From Dermacentor variabilis (Eukaryota; Arthropoda; Arachnida; Ixodida; Ixodidae): DNA of 64,000 bases. The notes below the pieces were generated by a model, which had not been told where the DNA came from, did not search any database, and was given only the letters and a program-made list of their open reading frames with translations. Location of the stretch: the NCBI RefSeq assembly GCF_050947875.1, contig NC_134570.1, positions 100,978,122-101,042,121 of the forward strand. The letters run 5' to 3'. Numbering within the stretch: position 1 is the first letter of the stretch; each line of letters starts with the position of its first letter. A program made the position numbers and the translations under genes. This document shows positions 21,510 to 35,064 of the stretch, piece after piece.

Positions 21510-23580
21510 TTTATTTATTTATTTATAGTACCCTCAGGGCTTACAATGAAGCATTATAGAGGGGAGGGGCTAATAAATACAGATAAGTATGCAAGAAAGG
21601 AGAAAGGAAACACGAATACTAATTAGATGACAATGCATGGTACAACGTATAAATAACTCGAGAGCGACACAAAAAACAAAAATGCATAATGCGGTAAAAA
21701 TATAATTATACAAAGAAAAACGGAAAACTTCAGTAATACAGATTAAATATAAATACATGGTATATAGGACAGGTTAGAGTGAGACAATAAGCACAGAATG
21801 ATAGAAAATAAAGCATAATACAATACACAATGTTTGCAGATTAGGTAGATAATAAAAAAGAAAGCTTATCAACAATAATATTCAGGAGAAAGCGGAATTG
21901 CTTCCTTATACATTCACATCAAGGCATACTAGATAATATTAGTAAGTGCCTTACGGAAGTTATCTGTGTTAGTTATACAGACTAGTGGATCCGGTAGGTG
22001 ATTCCATTCCTGGCATGATTTTGGAAGAAATGAATTACCATAGGTAGACGTTTTGTGGAATGGGATGTTCACCTTATGACGATGGTCCAAGCGTGCGGAA
22101 GTAAAATGGGCTGGTTCGATAAAGCGTGATTTGAGTGTAGGAATTAAGTGGTATATTTTATGAAACAGACAAAGGCGAGCGATTTTTCTGCGTTTGGAAA
22201 GGAGAGGTATGTTGAGGGCAAGTCTGATGCTAGTTACGCTTGCTGTGCGCTGGTAATTGTTGAGAATAAAACGAACGGACCGATTCTGCACAGCTTCTAA
22301 GCTGTTAATTAAGGTTAATTGATGAGGGTCCCATATTGAGGATGCATACTCTAGATTAGGCCGAATGTAGGTGACATATAGCTGTTTTTTCAGGGAAGAA
22401 GGTGCTAGTGAAAAATTTCGTTTAAGATAGCCCAGCATGCGGTTAGCTTTTGATGTAATGTGTTCGATATGTCGTTTCCATGAGAGATTATTTGTAATGT
22501 GCACTCCGAGATATTTATAACAAGATACTGATTCAAGTGGGATGTTGTTAAGATGGTAGTTATAAAAAGATACTTGGCTGCGTGAGATTCTCATGAATTT
22601 GCATTTTGAAGTGTTAAGATTCATGTGCCAGCGGGAGCACCAGGTTGTAATGTTATCAAGGTCTGATTGTAATGTAACCATATCAGAATCATTAGTTATT
22701 TTTCGGTAAATTACGCAATCGTCGGCAAACAAACAAATAGAGCTAGTGATTTGATTAGGCAGGTCGTTAATATAAATGAGGAAAAGTAAAGGCGCCAACA
22801 CAGAGCCTTGGGGTACACCCGATTCTACTGGCACCTCTGGTGAGTCATTGTCATTGATGGTTACATATTGGGTACGATTAGAAAGAAAGCTGCAAATCCA
22901 TTTGAATATTAAAGAGTCAATATTTAGAAGGCTTAGCTTATAGATAAGTAATTCGTGATTAACTTTATCGAAGGCTTTAGAAAAGTCTAAAAAAATACAG
23001 TCCGTCGCAAAACCTGAGTCCAAGAACGCATGCAAGTCTTTAGTGAATGTTATTAGTTGTGTTTCACAAGAAAAATATTTTCTGAAACCGTGCTGATAAG
23101 GGCTAAAAAAATTGTTTGATTCAAGAAAGTTTACAAGGTGAGTGAAAATGATGTGCTCAAAAATTTTGCAGGGTACCGAAGTTAATGAGATGGGTCTGTA
23201 ATTCAAAGGGTGATGTGGGTTTCCCGATTTAAAAAGTGGGGTAACCTTACCGGTTTTCCAATCAATGGGTAGGGCACTGTCGTTAAGTGATCTAGTAAAA
23301 ATAAAGGTAAGTATGATGGAGCTGTATTCTGCAGTGTTTTGGAGAAACTTGGAATTAATACCGTCAATACCACATGATGATGACCGCTTTATCGTGAAAA
23401 TTCTGGCTCGGATACCTGCTGGGTCCAGGGTAATGGGATCCATCGCCGGAAAGTTGGGGGATGTAAAAGGGGGATAGTTACTTAAATTTTCTGTGCAGAA
23501 TGATTGGGCAAACGTGTTGTTTAGTACCTGCCCATTGAGGCACTCCCTCCCAGTGTAGAGAATTCGCCGTGCAGAAAATA
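21510..23580 (-). mobile_element. 5'-truncated L2/CR1-like LINE
   Basis: On the minus strand: a reverse-transcriptase ORF, about 420 bases of 3' UTR (ending CCCTGAGGGTAC), then an AAATAAAT-type tail at 21510-21530. The endonuclease domain and the 5' end are missing, the usual outcome of incomplete target-primed reverse transcription. The 5' edge near 23580 is estimated from where the protein stops looking like the family. No target duplication was identified. Confidence 0.88.
21929..23580 (-). pseudogene. LINE reverse transcriptase (N-terminally truncated, still open)
   Basis: About 550 codons remain open, so this copy is fairly young. In order along the protein: YRPISLTSVPCKIFE at about residue 133, motif A CIFLDFSKAFDKVNH at about 200 (first catalytic Asp), motif B VPQGSVLAPLLFLIYINDLP at about 262, motif C LFADDCVIYR at about 290 (the FADD form of the catalytic pair), then the thumb region YKYLGVHITNNLSWKRHI and IRPNLEYASSIWDP. 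No endonuclease domain lies upstream, so the protein cannot by itself support transposition. The first dozen residues after the nominal Met at 23596 look unrelated to the family and are probably flanking DNA. The relic at 6020-6640 belongs to a related lineage. Confidence 0.9.
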
Positions 23581-26416
23581 CGCAAGCACGCTGCATGCAA
23601 GTATTCTCGCATAGTGCACTTCATAATCATTTGCTCTCGTTAGCGCTGAATGTTTTCTCACGAAATACGCACTTTATGTTTACGTGTGCAATATTTGTGC
23701 AAAAAAATTTCTACGCAAGGTTACACCTTGTACATACTGCTACAAATAAAAACGCTTATTGACCGACTCCTCTCCGGGTATTTTTGTGGGCAATGAAGAC
23801 GGCATAGCAAAGATCACGCATTATGGTGCCCAAATGACCACCTGATGTGCATCGCTCTTTCTGCTAAATTGTTTATTTGTTCGCGGTCAAATTCCAAACA
23901 AAGAAAGCGTTTCGTTGAGCGCGTATTGCAAGACCAGATTTGGGTGTGTTATTGGCTGACTTGTGCTTATAAGTCACAACAGGGGCCACCTTTCTTCGCT
24001 TAGCAGAAGTAGTAAAAAATGCGCCAACCGAAAAACAGTGCCAAGAGTTATTATAGCGGCCAGGCGGGGTGCATACCGTTTTTAACTCGTACGCTATGAC
24101 TTCACCTGGGAGGTATCAGAGGACGCCAGGCCTGCTGTACAAAAAATTCTGCACGTCCTCGTAGGCGCTGCAGGAAGCGGCCGCCTGTACTGGCAAGTAG
24201 TGTACTCGGCCACTGTATTAAAACGTGCTCAGTATGAAATTTTAGAACCAACAACCCAGCAGTTGCACCAGAAGAGGAATGCATGCCTTGCGTATTTGAT
24301 CGAGATGTCCCACACCATCGAAATGGCAGAGAAGAAGGACAGCTCTGTGAAGTCTGGGGTTGCCGTCTCTCTAGCCTCGAAACAAAAATGGAGCTTTCCG
24401 TGCAGCATTTATTAAACTCTTATTGAAATTTTAATAATGGTCGTTAATAATAGGCAAACACCCCTGCAGTAACACTTTATAAACGGTCGCCACACTGTGC
24501 TTATGAGATATTTTAAGTGCGTGTTAAACACGTGGACTCTTGTGCTATCTCCGAGTTTGCGTCAACATTACTGCAATCAATGGTAATGATTTTCTTTTAG
24601 TTCAACACCTTTAGCTGCTAGATGAATGTAGACTGGTACATAGCTTACAATTTATTTTGACCGGGGTGGGGGGGGGGGGGGTGTAAGGGGAGCTTGGCTC
24701 TACCATGTGCGCTGCCAGCTTTAGCTTCATATGCGTCAAGATTTGATCTCCATGCACCAAACCTTCGCCTCTCTGCCATGGGCTTTGCCAGCCTAGTGCA
24801 GAGAACGGGGCGGGGCTTTCTACTTCGCCGCCCCCCCATTGCGTCCTACAGGAAAACTACCGTGCGAGCTTTCCTTTCTTCGCTCTGGCACTTTACAATC
24901 GATATAATACGATACGGCGCTGTTCGGTTATCGAAAGACAACCCGATAAATTTTGGAAGACGCCTCGCGCGCCCACGACCTGTAGCCTTCAGTGAGCGGG
25001 GGGCAAGGCGAGAGCACGTGGAAAGTGCCTCCTCCGAAGAAGTGGGGCACTGCCTCGGGCTCGTTGCGACACGGAATGCGCGCCAAAAACGAAGCAAATG
25101 GATACATTAAAGGAAACGCCTAAGCTTTACGCGTAGCAAAGTCAACAGGCGGATTATCGCACCGTCTCCGGCTTCTCCGAACCATTCGCTTGATTTCAAA
25201 CAGAGGCCTCGAGTGGCCTTTCTTTGAAAAAAGAAGTGCTCGCCGTTTCGATTTATCAAAATCGTCTGGTTATCTGAAACTCGCAGCCACGCATTCCGCA
25301 CCCTTCCACATTTCGCGAACGCAAGTCATAATACTTCGAGCAGCAGGTTCTTAGTGAAAGAAAAAGAAACCTACCTTCTTCTATCTTGTATCGCATATGG
25401 AGGGCATACTTTCACTGCTACGAATCTCCAGGTCCTTGAGCAGCAACGTGTTTATCCTGGAATCCATTAGTACGTTTCAATCCCTTGTTGCATCTCAGAA
25501 TATGCAATCGTATTTGCAGCACATCAGGATAACAATTGCACTCACGAAATAATCGGTAACGCAAACATGTTTTACTATGGTAACAGCAACGGAAGGATGT
25601 TAACGCCTAACTTTTTTCTCATACCGGGCCACAGAACCTTGAAGCGCGTGGGTTAGAAAGCAGGTGAAGCTGTTGTGCTCACTACACAGACATCTATAGA
25701 TACACATTGGCCATTGTGAATACAGAAGTAATAAAACCGGGTATGTAAGACCACGTTTCTTCAGGGGGTTGTCGAAAAATGAGTCAGCATTACCTTGCTT
25801 TAACAACATACCGACTTTTTCGCGCTTGCACCACTTATTTGTTGCACACTACTGAAACATTTCGCCCTTAAGTGGGTCTCTATTATAATCTTTGTGCTTA
25901 AACCGACTCAAGGACGTCGTGTACAGATGTAACGAATAAATCCTTAAGAAAAAAAAGAAACGCAAACATATATGCCTTTCATCACGAGTAGCTCGACGAT
26001 GTGTTTCGTCAGAGTGAAAGCAGCGCAGCAGAGCTGGCGATGTAAAACGTTATCGGACGATCCCGATCGTTTCGAGGACATTGTAAAACGACGGAGTTCG
26101 ATCACGGCTCGCTAGATCAACGCCTTCGTAAAAATATTATCCTTCAGCGCCATGGAAAAGTGCGTCGCGAAACGCGGAAAACCCATGTGCACCGCGCATG
26201 GGTTTGGGCAGCGCAGATGAAACCGGTTTTGTGGCACTGTGCGTAAGTGTGTTTGTGCGCAACCGGCGCTTCGCCCGACCGAGCGTTTTGCTGCTGCGTC
26301 CGTGTGGCGCTTCCGGCCTCTTGCCCCGCAATCTGCTTCTTGTAAGACAAATGCGCCCGTCCGGATAAGGTGACGCCGGAGCTTCACGGCCTGTGATCCG
26401 TATATCTGTGCGCGCG
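23581..26416. other. Unassigned sequence
   Basis: No gene identified. A G-rich run at about 24663-24681 and GC-rich blocks at 24690-25100 and 26000-26400 stand out from the AT-rich surroundings. Short open frames there, on both strands, have no motif I recognise. Confidence 0.35.
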
Positions 26417-26662
26417 ATGGCTCTCGCAGCCTCCGACAGCTACAGCTCAGAATGCGAACGTCCGCAGCTAGGCCACGGGGAAACCGCCGTGGCCTGCGCG
26501 CATGTTGGGAGTTCGGAGTGCTGTTTCGAGAAGGAGAGCCCGAGTGCCGTGACAAGCATTCAGAATGAACTCAAGGCTCTTTGTGAAAGCTTCGTGGCGG
26601 ACCCTAACGGAACGCGCGTGAAAGCTGCGTGCCGTCGCAGTAGGTTTCTCCCCACCCTGTGA
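26417..26662 (+). other. Open frame in a GC-rich block, possible first coding exon (unproven)
   Basis: From an ATG at 26417 the frame reads MALAASDSYSSE and stays open to 26662, 81 residues, with no family I recognise. It lies in a GC-rich island in otherwise AT-rich DNA, and a GTAGGT-type string near 26639 could act as a splice donor. A longer minus-strand frame (26112-26555) overlaps it, so composition alone may explain both. The cuticle gene starts about 1.2 kb further right on the same strand, but nothing links the two. Confidence 0.15.
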
Positions 26663-27616
26663 AATACACTAACGCCGAGCTTCAACACAGTACTGCGCCG
26701 GAGTGATCTGTGATGACGGATGGGAAGTAGTGTGGTTCTCTCACAGTTTCGCTTTAGGTCTGAAGCGAGGGGCAAAGAGACATGAAGCAGCACTCGTGGC
26801 CTAGCGAGAAAATATGTGCGTGCGGGCAACGGACCGTCGAATACTCGCAGGTTGACATAATTTCGGGAAAACTATATTTAGTTTAGAACAGAGATATAGT
26901 ACCGAGAGAGTTTTCTGCCTTGTAAACCATCCAAACTCTTACGTACATGCAGAAGCTTGAACATTATAAAATATTGTTTGAAACTAATTTCCATCTGTTA
27001 TAAGAGCCCTCGTGGAGCTTGTTTGATTCAAAGTCCTAAAAAAAAACTACGCGCGTCATAAATGCCGTAGGTTTCACTACCTGATGAAATTCTACCTAGT
27101 CATTTCGTTATTAAGTTCTTCACTTATGAGCGAAAATGACTCGCTGTGCACAAACTGTTGAACACAAAATGTCATTATTAGTAACGTCCCTTCCATTAGA
27201 CAGTGCAAGAATTAGCTACAAGCTGTTGTTTATCGTAGGATCGTCTTTTTTCTTCTTTTTCTCTTCTGTAGGCTCGACCATTCTTGCACCGTGATAGTAG
27301 GTAGTCCAAAAAAGACGGTGACGTTTCGGCCTTCGTGAAGCTATGTAGTTGCAACCAAAGGTGAGCGTATACTGCCCAGGGATATGAAAGAAGCATAAGC
27401 CCCCGAGCGTCTCCCCACTGAACGGAGATCGCGAGTGCTTCTGGTTCAGGGACGTTTCGGCACCTGTGGAATCCATGCCGTGTATGGGCCGCGCGCGATA
27501 CTGTCTATACAACAAACGCTACTAGTGGTCGTTGCTGATTTTCTGATTGCCTTCTTTCTCGTATTTTTTATTAATTTTCACTGCATCTTGTTGTCATCCT
27601 TGTCCCAAAGCCCCAG

Positions 27617-27654
27617 TATAAAAACATCCGGAAGCTACTTTCGTGAGGATCAGA
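27617..27654 (+). promoter_or_regulatory. Core promoter of the cuticle gene: TATA box and initiator
   Basis: TATAAAAA at 27617-27624 is followed about 31 bases later by TCAGACAG (27650-27657), a good arthropod initiator. This spacing places the start of transcription near 27651. The short leader then leads to the ATG at 27703. Confidence 0.75.
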
Positions 27655-27702
27655 CAGGAGCTGTTTGTTGGTGGTGTACGTACAGCAGACAGACTGGTAG
27701 CC

Positions 27703-30700
27703 ATGGTGAGTTTGATACCTATTGCATGGTGGCTTCTGCGAAAGAATTACTCAGCAAAACATTGCCTCAAAGGGACGCAGAACCATAGGATTTCTTCTTG
27801 GCGCCTAACAGTGCAATGGAGGATAATATTGTCATGTAACTAACTTTACGAGTCAGCGTTACCCGCTCGAAATCGCAACACCGGTGGGAGCCGTGGAGTC
27901 CCGCCCATCCATCGCTGCAATTAGGGTGACCCAGATTACGTCCATTGCTGGCTTCGAAGTTATTTACAGACTTAGAGGTTATTACCGCAGTATCCTAGAG
28001 ATGTGCAATATGCTTCAGGTTAAGTGTGAAAAGTAAAAGCGAAATTTGTTATCGACGTGCCTGTGGACATTTTCTCGCAGAAATACGTTTTCGTGACTAA
28101 TAAGTAAAATCACTTGCCTTCGGTGACGAATCAGTGACAGTTGAACGTTTAGTGAACGTGTTTGTTCTTGACTCCATCGTTGCACTGAATCCCACAAGAG
28201 GAGTGTAACAGCATGTACAGAAGCATAACGACAACTTTAAAGTGACAAGTCGCGGTGGCGCTGCGGTTACGGCGTTGCCCTGCTGAGCAGGAGGTCGTTG
28301 GTTCGCCTTCCGGTTGCGGCGACCGCATTTATATGGGAGCGGAACGCAATAACGCTCGTGTACCTTGCGTTGGGTTCTCTTTAAAAACAAACCCAGAAGG
28401 TAATTAAAGTTATGTCAAAGCACCTCTTCCCCCCCCCCCCCGCCTACCCGTACACGGTAACATTCACAAGTCACTGTTGTGTTCGGGTACGTTAAAGCCT
28501 ATATTTAAAATAATAGCGCAATATATCAGTATCCCGCACACTGGCATATCATATCAGCTGCAGCAAAATGACTGCCGCAAAGCTCTGCGGTGTCATGACG
28601 GGGGCAGCGTGAAAGCGTGTCGGTTTTGAGAGCACTTGGCCGGCTATTCCGTTTAGACATGAGCAACGCGAGAAAGAGAGAAAAAAATCCATCAAGTTGC
28701 GCTCACGGAAAACTAGTGCGCCCTTTCGTGTACGGAGCGTAGGCTATTAGGAAATCTCTGGAACGGAATCTGAAGTGTTGCATCAGTAAAGGCTGAAAGG
28801 CGCTTCGAAAGTATAGGTTTGTTCTCCTTGCGTTTAAATTGGACGCCATATTGTGCGGTTCCTGCTGCTTACGTCGCACAGCTGGAGTTCTAGAATGCCA
28901 CAGAGCTGGAGAAACCTTCTATCTGAATGCGTGCTTGCTCATCTGAAGCATTTCCCTCGTAAATTTCTGTGAAACCCCCAATGCTCACAGAAAGCTGAGA
29001 TAAACTAGCAAAAAAAAAAGCATGGCGGTGGTCATTTACAAGTAACTGCTCCGCTAAATGCATGCGGAGACTAGTTTTGGGGAGAACATAAGCATACAGG
29101 TAAAAAAAAAAACTGGAGGACACTTAAGCTTCGCCTTTAATAGTGGAATGCGACAGCATTCAAAGATCCCTGACTGCTTCTTGATCCCTGACTGATCCTT
29201 GACTGCTGCTTCCCGGCAGCTGCAGCGTGTGTAACCGTAATGTTTACCGTGAAACGCTCGCGGCGAGCGCTATGCACTAGCGCTGGCTTTCTGTTCGAAA
29301 CACGGCCACTTGCAGGGCCCGCGATGCGGCGGAGGCGACCGCAATCTGGAAGTCATTTAAGGAAGCGGGCACGCTGCTCCGTGGACTCTGAGATATTTAA
29401 GAGCCGGCGTACGCAAATGGCGGACGCCGTCTCCGGCCTGTGCTTTGTAGAAACGCTGGAAAAGGGGTTGAGTTTCCGCGTAACTGAGCTATGTTTTCAC
29501 GTATATTGAAATTACAATGCGAGAGCTGTAGGTTGTGTATATGTCGCAATTTATTATTTTTCCACGTGTTTTGGCTTGAGAAATTCAATTGTTTGAGGGA
29601 ATTTCTTGCGTCACGTGAACGGCCTCGGTATGTGTGGTTCGAAAATCGTTTTGCGAATGCGACGTCTGACGCCGGGCGTGGGACGCCGGATATTCTGCGA
29701 CACGGGTTCCGTGACGCTATCGCGTTGAAAGTTGTCCGCAAGAATGGTGGGCTGGCGCTTGGGAGATGTCGACAAATCATTAGCACTTCCCTAGCGGAAA
29801 GCTTTATCTTGAAAAGCGCGAAAACATACAGACGCAGCCTGGTAATGTGGCAACAACAGGTCTCCGAGACAATATTTAACACAGGATCGTACAACGTGCA
29901 ACTGAGAAAATTGATTGGTTAACCAAGAGAGGACAAATAGATAGCTGATGAAGGTTAAATAATGACCCTCTAATATACAATGCGAATTGCGGCACACACC
30001 GGTACAATGACAGGAAATGATCAGGGCAAGCGCTGACATCCAACTGTTTCTTTATTATTTCCCGCTAATTAACTTATACTATTGCACATGTGAAATATAT
30101 AACCACGAAAAAAATGATACAAGTAACTCCTTGTTCCGGTGTACTGCAATTCACAGTAACGCGGAACAGCGACTAGCCTGCTCTCTAACCTTGCTATAGC
30201 GAACACGCCTTATAAAAAAATTGAACTGCAGTGCGAAGCTGATAATTCGAGTGAAAAGGTAAATATCCAAACAACGCGAGAGCTGGATAAAAATTTCTCG
30301 CCCCAAGAACCCTTTACCCTCGCACAAGAACTTTCGTAACATTACCCATTTCGCGTAACCAAATTGACTTTTCAGCTGCGCAATCGCTGTCACTCTTCAG
30401 ACACAAAGCATTAATTATGTGGTCTGCGTCTAAATATTTACGCTCATGCTTGTTTAGTTTCTAGAATTATAATTTAAATGACCAAAGTGCTCTGATTTGC
30501 TATGCATGACCCGCTGTAGAAAGGAAAGGGTAGTCCGAATACTGAGCCCAGTCGTACACAAGCAGCAAATTCATCGTTGGCATTGAATTCTCACGCTGTT
30601 CTTTTAATTTTTTTTCGGTTATTCATAGGGAGCCCAGCATGTTACGTCAAACAATGGTGCCTTTGCTCAATTCTCTTGCATTGAAATTTGATTAACTATT

Positions 30701-32688
30701 ATAGATAAATTGCGAGGTTTCACGACCTCCAGCTTCACAACCATGAAGGAAGCCATACTGGGAGGCTCCTATGAAACCTTGGCCATTTGGAACTCGTTAG
30801 GCCGTCTGCAGGTCACTGTGCACGAGCGCTGTTGCGCTCCGCTGCCATGGGAATGTTGTGGCCGTCGCCGGGAATCGATCCCACGACCTCTGGGTCGGCG
30901 GCACAGCGTCTTAGCCATTGGTTAATTACCGTGACGGGTGTGGGGATATGCTACCGTCAGAGTGTACTTGTCCAGTGATACAAGTATTCAGCAACAGGAA
31001 TATTGAAAAGGTTAAGCTTGGCAAAAACAAGAAGACGCAATCACAGAGCGAGAGCAAACACCTTCACCAGAAAACCACTACTGCAAACTGCCCGACGCAG
31101 AATCAGGAACTCTAAGCGTGCCTTCCGAACAGAAACTAAGCCACCTGCCGGTCTCCTCACATATTAAGCGAAAGAACTTTATTTAATGATGATGGTCTAT
31201 CGTGAAACAAGTTGATAAAGTACATCTTTTCATTTTATATTTATTTACGCTTCTCTGTAGATCATTTGTACATCTGTCTAGAGAAAGCTGTACGCCTATT
31301 TGTTATTTCAGTTTCGTGCTCTTCTCGTGGTGGCGATGGCCAGTAACGCATTCGCTGGCTTCATCGGTGGTGGCTACGGTGCCGCCGTCACCGGTCTCGC
31401 CCCCGCCAGCTACGCCGTGGCAGCCCCTGCCGTGGCGACCTACCACGCCGCCCCGGCAGTAACCACCGTTCACGCCGCCCCGGCAGTGGCCACCGTGCAT
31501 GCTGCTCCTTCCGTCGCGACGCTCTCCAGGTTCCAGAGCTACCACGCCGCACCAGCCATCGCCGCCGTGGCCCCGGCGGTCACAACCTACCACGCTCCGG
31601 CGCCGGTCTACTCCGTCGCCCCTGCCGTTGCTAGGGTCGCCACCTTTCGAGCCGCTCCGGCCTTAGTTGCCGCCCCGGCTGTGACCCGAGTGCACACCTA
31701 CCACGCAGCGCCAGCCGTAGTTGCTGCCCCAGCCGTCACCAGGGTAGTTCACGCAGCTCCGGCAGTGGCCTACGCCGCGCCGGCGGTCACAAGGGTAGCT
31801 TACGCCGCGCCGGCTGTCGCCAGAGTCGCCTACCACGCTGCCCCCGCGGTGGCCTACGCCGCGCCTGCCTTTGCCAGGGTCGCCTACCATGCTGCGCCCG
31901 CCGTCGCCACAGTACACGCAGCACCAGCGGTTGCTGTGGCAGCTCCCGCCGTGACCAGGGTGGCCGCCTTCCACGCAGCACCGGCTGTGGTGGCTCACGC
32001 TCCTGCGGTAACGACCTTCCATGCCGCGGCACCCGCGGCCACCGTCACTCGTGTTGACACTGTGCATCACGCGGCCCCGGCCGTCGCGACAGTGGCCGCT
32101 GTGGCTCCTGCCTATGGCGTGGGCCACTATGGCGTGGGATACGGGCTTCTGCCCACATATGGTCTCAACTACAAGTACGGCCTGGCTGGCCTCGACTACG
32201 CGGCTCTTCTCCACAAGAAGAAATGTAAGTAGCTCTCATATCAGGAGATACTGATCTAAACCTAAGTTATCCTATTTTGTGAAAGAGCCGATACTAGGTC
32301 CCGCTGGAGGAAGAAGCGCAACATTTCTTGAAACGTGAAACAAAAAAAAAATTCAAGGGGCAACTTCACTGACAGAGCGGACTGTTCTACACATCGAAAT
32401 GTTTCAAGTGGGCGCATTTGGTGATATAATGACCATGTACTGGCCCTATTACAAGTGAAAAAAGAGCAGATGGTGCTTATTGATTCATCACTCGCTGGAG
32501 TAGTGTTAAGCTGCTCAACATAATATTTTCTAGTTCTTTGTTAGCATCTGCCTTAGGTCTCTGTTAAAAAAACAATCCCATGGTTTTTCTAGAGTTTTTA
32601 TTGAGAAAACTCAGTGCATTGAATCAATATAGTTTTTATGCCATAGACGCTTCAGTTTGATAACTATGCTTTTTGTTTCTTTCTAGAA
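27703..32688 (+). CDS. Ala/Pro-rich cuticle protein (AAPA-repeat type), three exons
   Basis: Probably a secreted structural protein of the exoskeleton. Model: exon 1 about 27651-27705, whose only coding part is ATG directly followed by donor GTGAGT; intron 27706-31311; exon 2 31312-32224 (acceptor TTATTTCAG); donor GTAAGT at 32225; exon 3 from 32687 (acceptor TTTCTTTCTAG). The last T of exon 2 and AA of exon 3 form the stop TAA. The product is 305 residues. Residues 1-16 (MFRALLVVAMASNAFA) are a clean signal peptide, which the unspliced reading would spoil. Then come some two dozen AAPAV/YHAAPAV/VHAAPAV repeats, and a Gly/Tyr-rich tail ending ALLHKKK. No R&R chitin-binding domain was seen; the protein resembles low-complexity arthropod cuticular proteins. 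If the second intron is not used, reading through gives two more residues (CK) before TAG at 32230. Confidence 0.85.
28249..28421 (+). mobile_element. tRNA-derived SINE in intron 1 of the cuticle gene
   Basis: A tRNA-like head (CGCGGTGGCGCTGCGGTTAC) with a B-box-like GTTGGTTCGCCTTCC at 28298-28312, followed by the tick SINE body (GAGCGGAACGCAATAACGCTCGTGTACC). Same family as the minus-strand copy at 30790-30940. Confidence 0.75.
29110..29760. repeat. Probable interspersed DNA-element remnant in intron 1
   Basis: The left end reads CACTTAAGCTTCGCCTTTAA followed by an AGTGGAATGCGACAGCATTC-like segment. The right part carries GACGCTATCGCGTTGAAAG, which weakly mirrors the left end in reverse complement. 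I recognise this style from tick non-autonomous elements but cannot fix the boundaries. The open frames inside it (29240-29509, 29397-29894) have no known domain. Confidence 0.35.
30790..30940 (-). mobile_element. tRNA-derived SINE, minus strand, in intron 1
   Basis: On the minus strand the tRNA-like head reads TGGCTAAGACGCTGTGCC, then a B-box-like GGGATCGATTCCCGG at about 30867-30881, then GAGCGCAACAGCGCTCGTGCAC. Clearly related to 28249-28421 in the opposite orientation. Confidence 0.75.
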
Positions 32689-32776
32689 ACAAAGGCGGAG
32701 TCCCAACAAAGCATCGGCCATTGCATCTAAAGAAAGTGCCATGGTTGCCATTTTTTCCACTGTTGTACAGTTTTCA

Positions 32777-32782
32777 AATAAA
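32777..32782 (+). other. Polyadenylation signal of the cuticle gene
   Basis: AATAAA at 32777-32782, about 90 bases into the predicted last exon. A CA at 32791 and the GT-rich TATTTGTTGTG downstream fit cleavage near 32792-32798. Its position supports the third exon. Confidence 0.7.
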
Positions 32783-32798
32783 ATGTTCGTCAAAAATA

Positions 32799-33139
32799 TT
32801 TGTTGTGATTAGGGATTGTTTCCTTCTAGCCCATTCTCCCCCTTGTATTTCTCTTCCAACATCATATCTTTTTGGTTTAATAAGGGCATTGCAACTGCTC
32901 GGATGCTTGAGAGGCTTGTGAATGTTTTTGTTTTCACTCTCCATGAGAGCTCATGCTACAGATTTACTTCAAACATTCGTTTGAAGGGTTCACTGTGTGC
33001 ACATGGCATGTGCTTTGTGCAAATGAAATATCTTGCCCATAATTGCACAAACAAAGGCGCATTCCGTATATCGACGTTGAGTAGATGTACTGACGTTGAG
33101 TTGAATTCAACATATCATAAGGCGCATATACAGCCTCAC
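32799..33139. other. Unassigned sequence
   Basis: Downstream of the cuticle gene; no feature recognised. Confidence 0.4.
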
Positions 33140-33372
33140 AACTTCTAGTGCACAACAATCGTAGCGCTATGCGATATGTGTGGGTTCGTTCCCCGCCAGC
33201 GACAAGTTATCTTTGCTTCCAGTTTCATTTCCTCTTTACGTCCTTATTTTCTACATTTCAATTTTAATCACTTCTAATGACCTCTATGCTTCCTTGGTTT
33301 CATTGCCTGTTGACTTTATAGGCCCTTGATTGACAAAAATCGAGTCCCTCTGTTTCTCGTCTCGTTCACAAG
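33140..33372 (+). mobile_element. tRNA-derived SINE with T-rich 3' part
   Basis: B-box-like GGGTTCGTTCCCCGCC at 33182-33197, then a pyrimidine-rich body. The last 100 bases (CTTCCTTGGTTTCATTG to GAGTCCCTC) match 33795-33885 in order, so the two are copies of one SINE family. Confidence 0.6.
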
Positions 33373-33689
33373 AACCTCTTGTAGTTATCGTTTGACAACA
33401 CTGTTGAACATCCGATTCCTGCAAATTAGTGACAAAGCATTGTTCACTGCTTAAAACTACGCAATAGGGCTTGCTAGAAGCTCGACGTGTACGATAGTAG
33501 ACAGTTCGTCCTCTGTATCAGGGCTTGAAGGTTAAACTACATTTTCGGCTTTTTCAGCAACGATCAAATTTAATAAGGCACTCTGGGAATAAAATGAGTC
33601 ATAATATGAACGACAAAGTGTTGCAACTCCTTATTTTAAACGTGGACTTCGAGCACACTTGCCAGAAGATAATATATAAGAAGCCAACA

Positions 33690-33915
33690 ACCATTCGCAT
33701 GAAGTACATAGGAGAAATTACTTGGGGCTGCTAAATAAATTAAATAAATTAGAAATTGTTGGAAATAAAAGTGGATTAATTCATTTAATAAGTACAAATA
33801 ATTCCCCCTATGTTGTCCTTGGTATCAATGCTGTTTGTTCGCTTTTCATGATGTGATCAATAAAAATTGGGCCCCTCGGTGAACCCTCTTTTTCTCGGTT
33901 ATATATTTTTCTCGT
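33690..33915 (+). mobile_element. SINE 3' part, same family as 33140-33372
   Basis: The core reads CCTATGTTGTCCTTGGTATC, GATCAATAAAAATTGGGCCC and CGGTGAACCCTC, parallel to the copy at 33270-33350. No tRNA-like head is evident, so it is probably 5'-truncated. Confidence 0.55.
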
Positions 33916-33978
33916 TGTCCGAGCGTGAAGAAGCCCGCGATTACACGCAATGTAACTCGAGCGGCCGGTCGCGCAGCA

Positions 33979-35064
<1,086 letters not shown>

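Noticed and set aside
21929..23596. Reading the LINE ORF as a host gene
   Set aside because: Complete reverse-transcriptase motif set, LINE 3' UTR and repeat tail. The nominal N-terminus is flanking DNA.
31303..32214. Long minus-strand open frames (96, 183 and 81 codons) opposite the cuticle exon
   Set aside because: They are shadows of the GC-rich repetitive coding strand.
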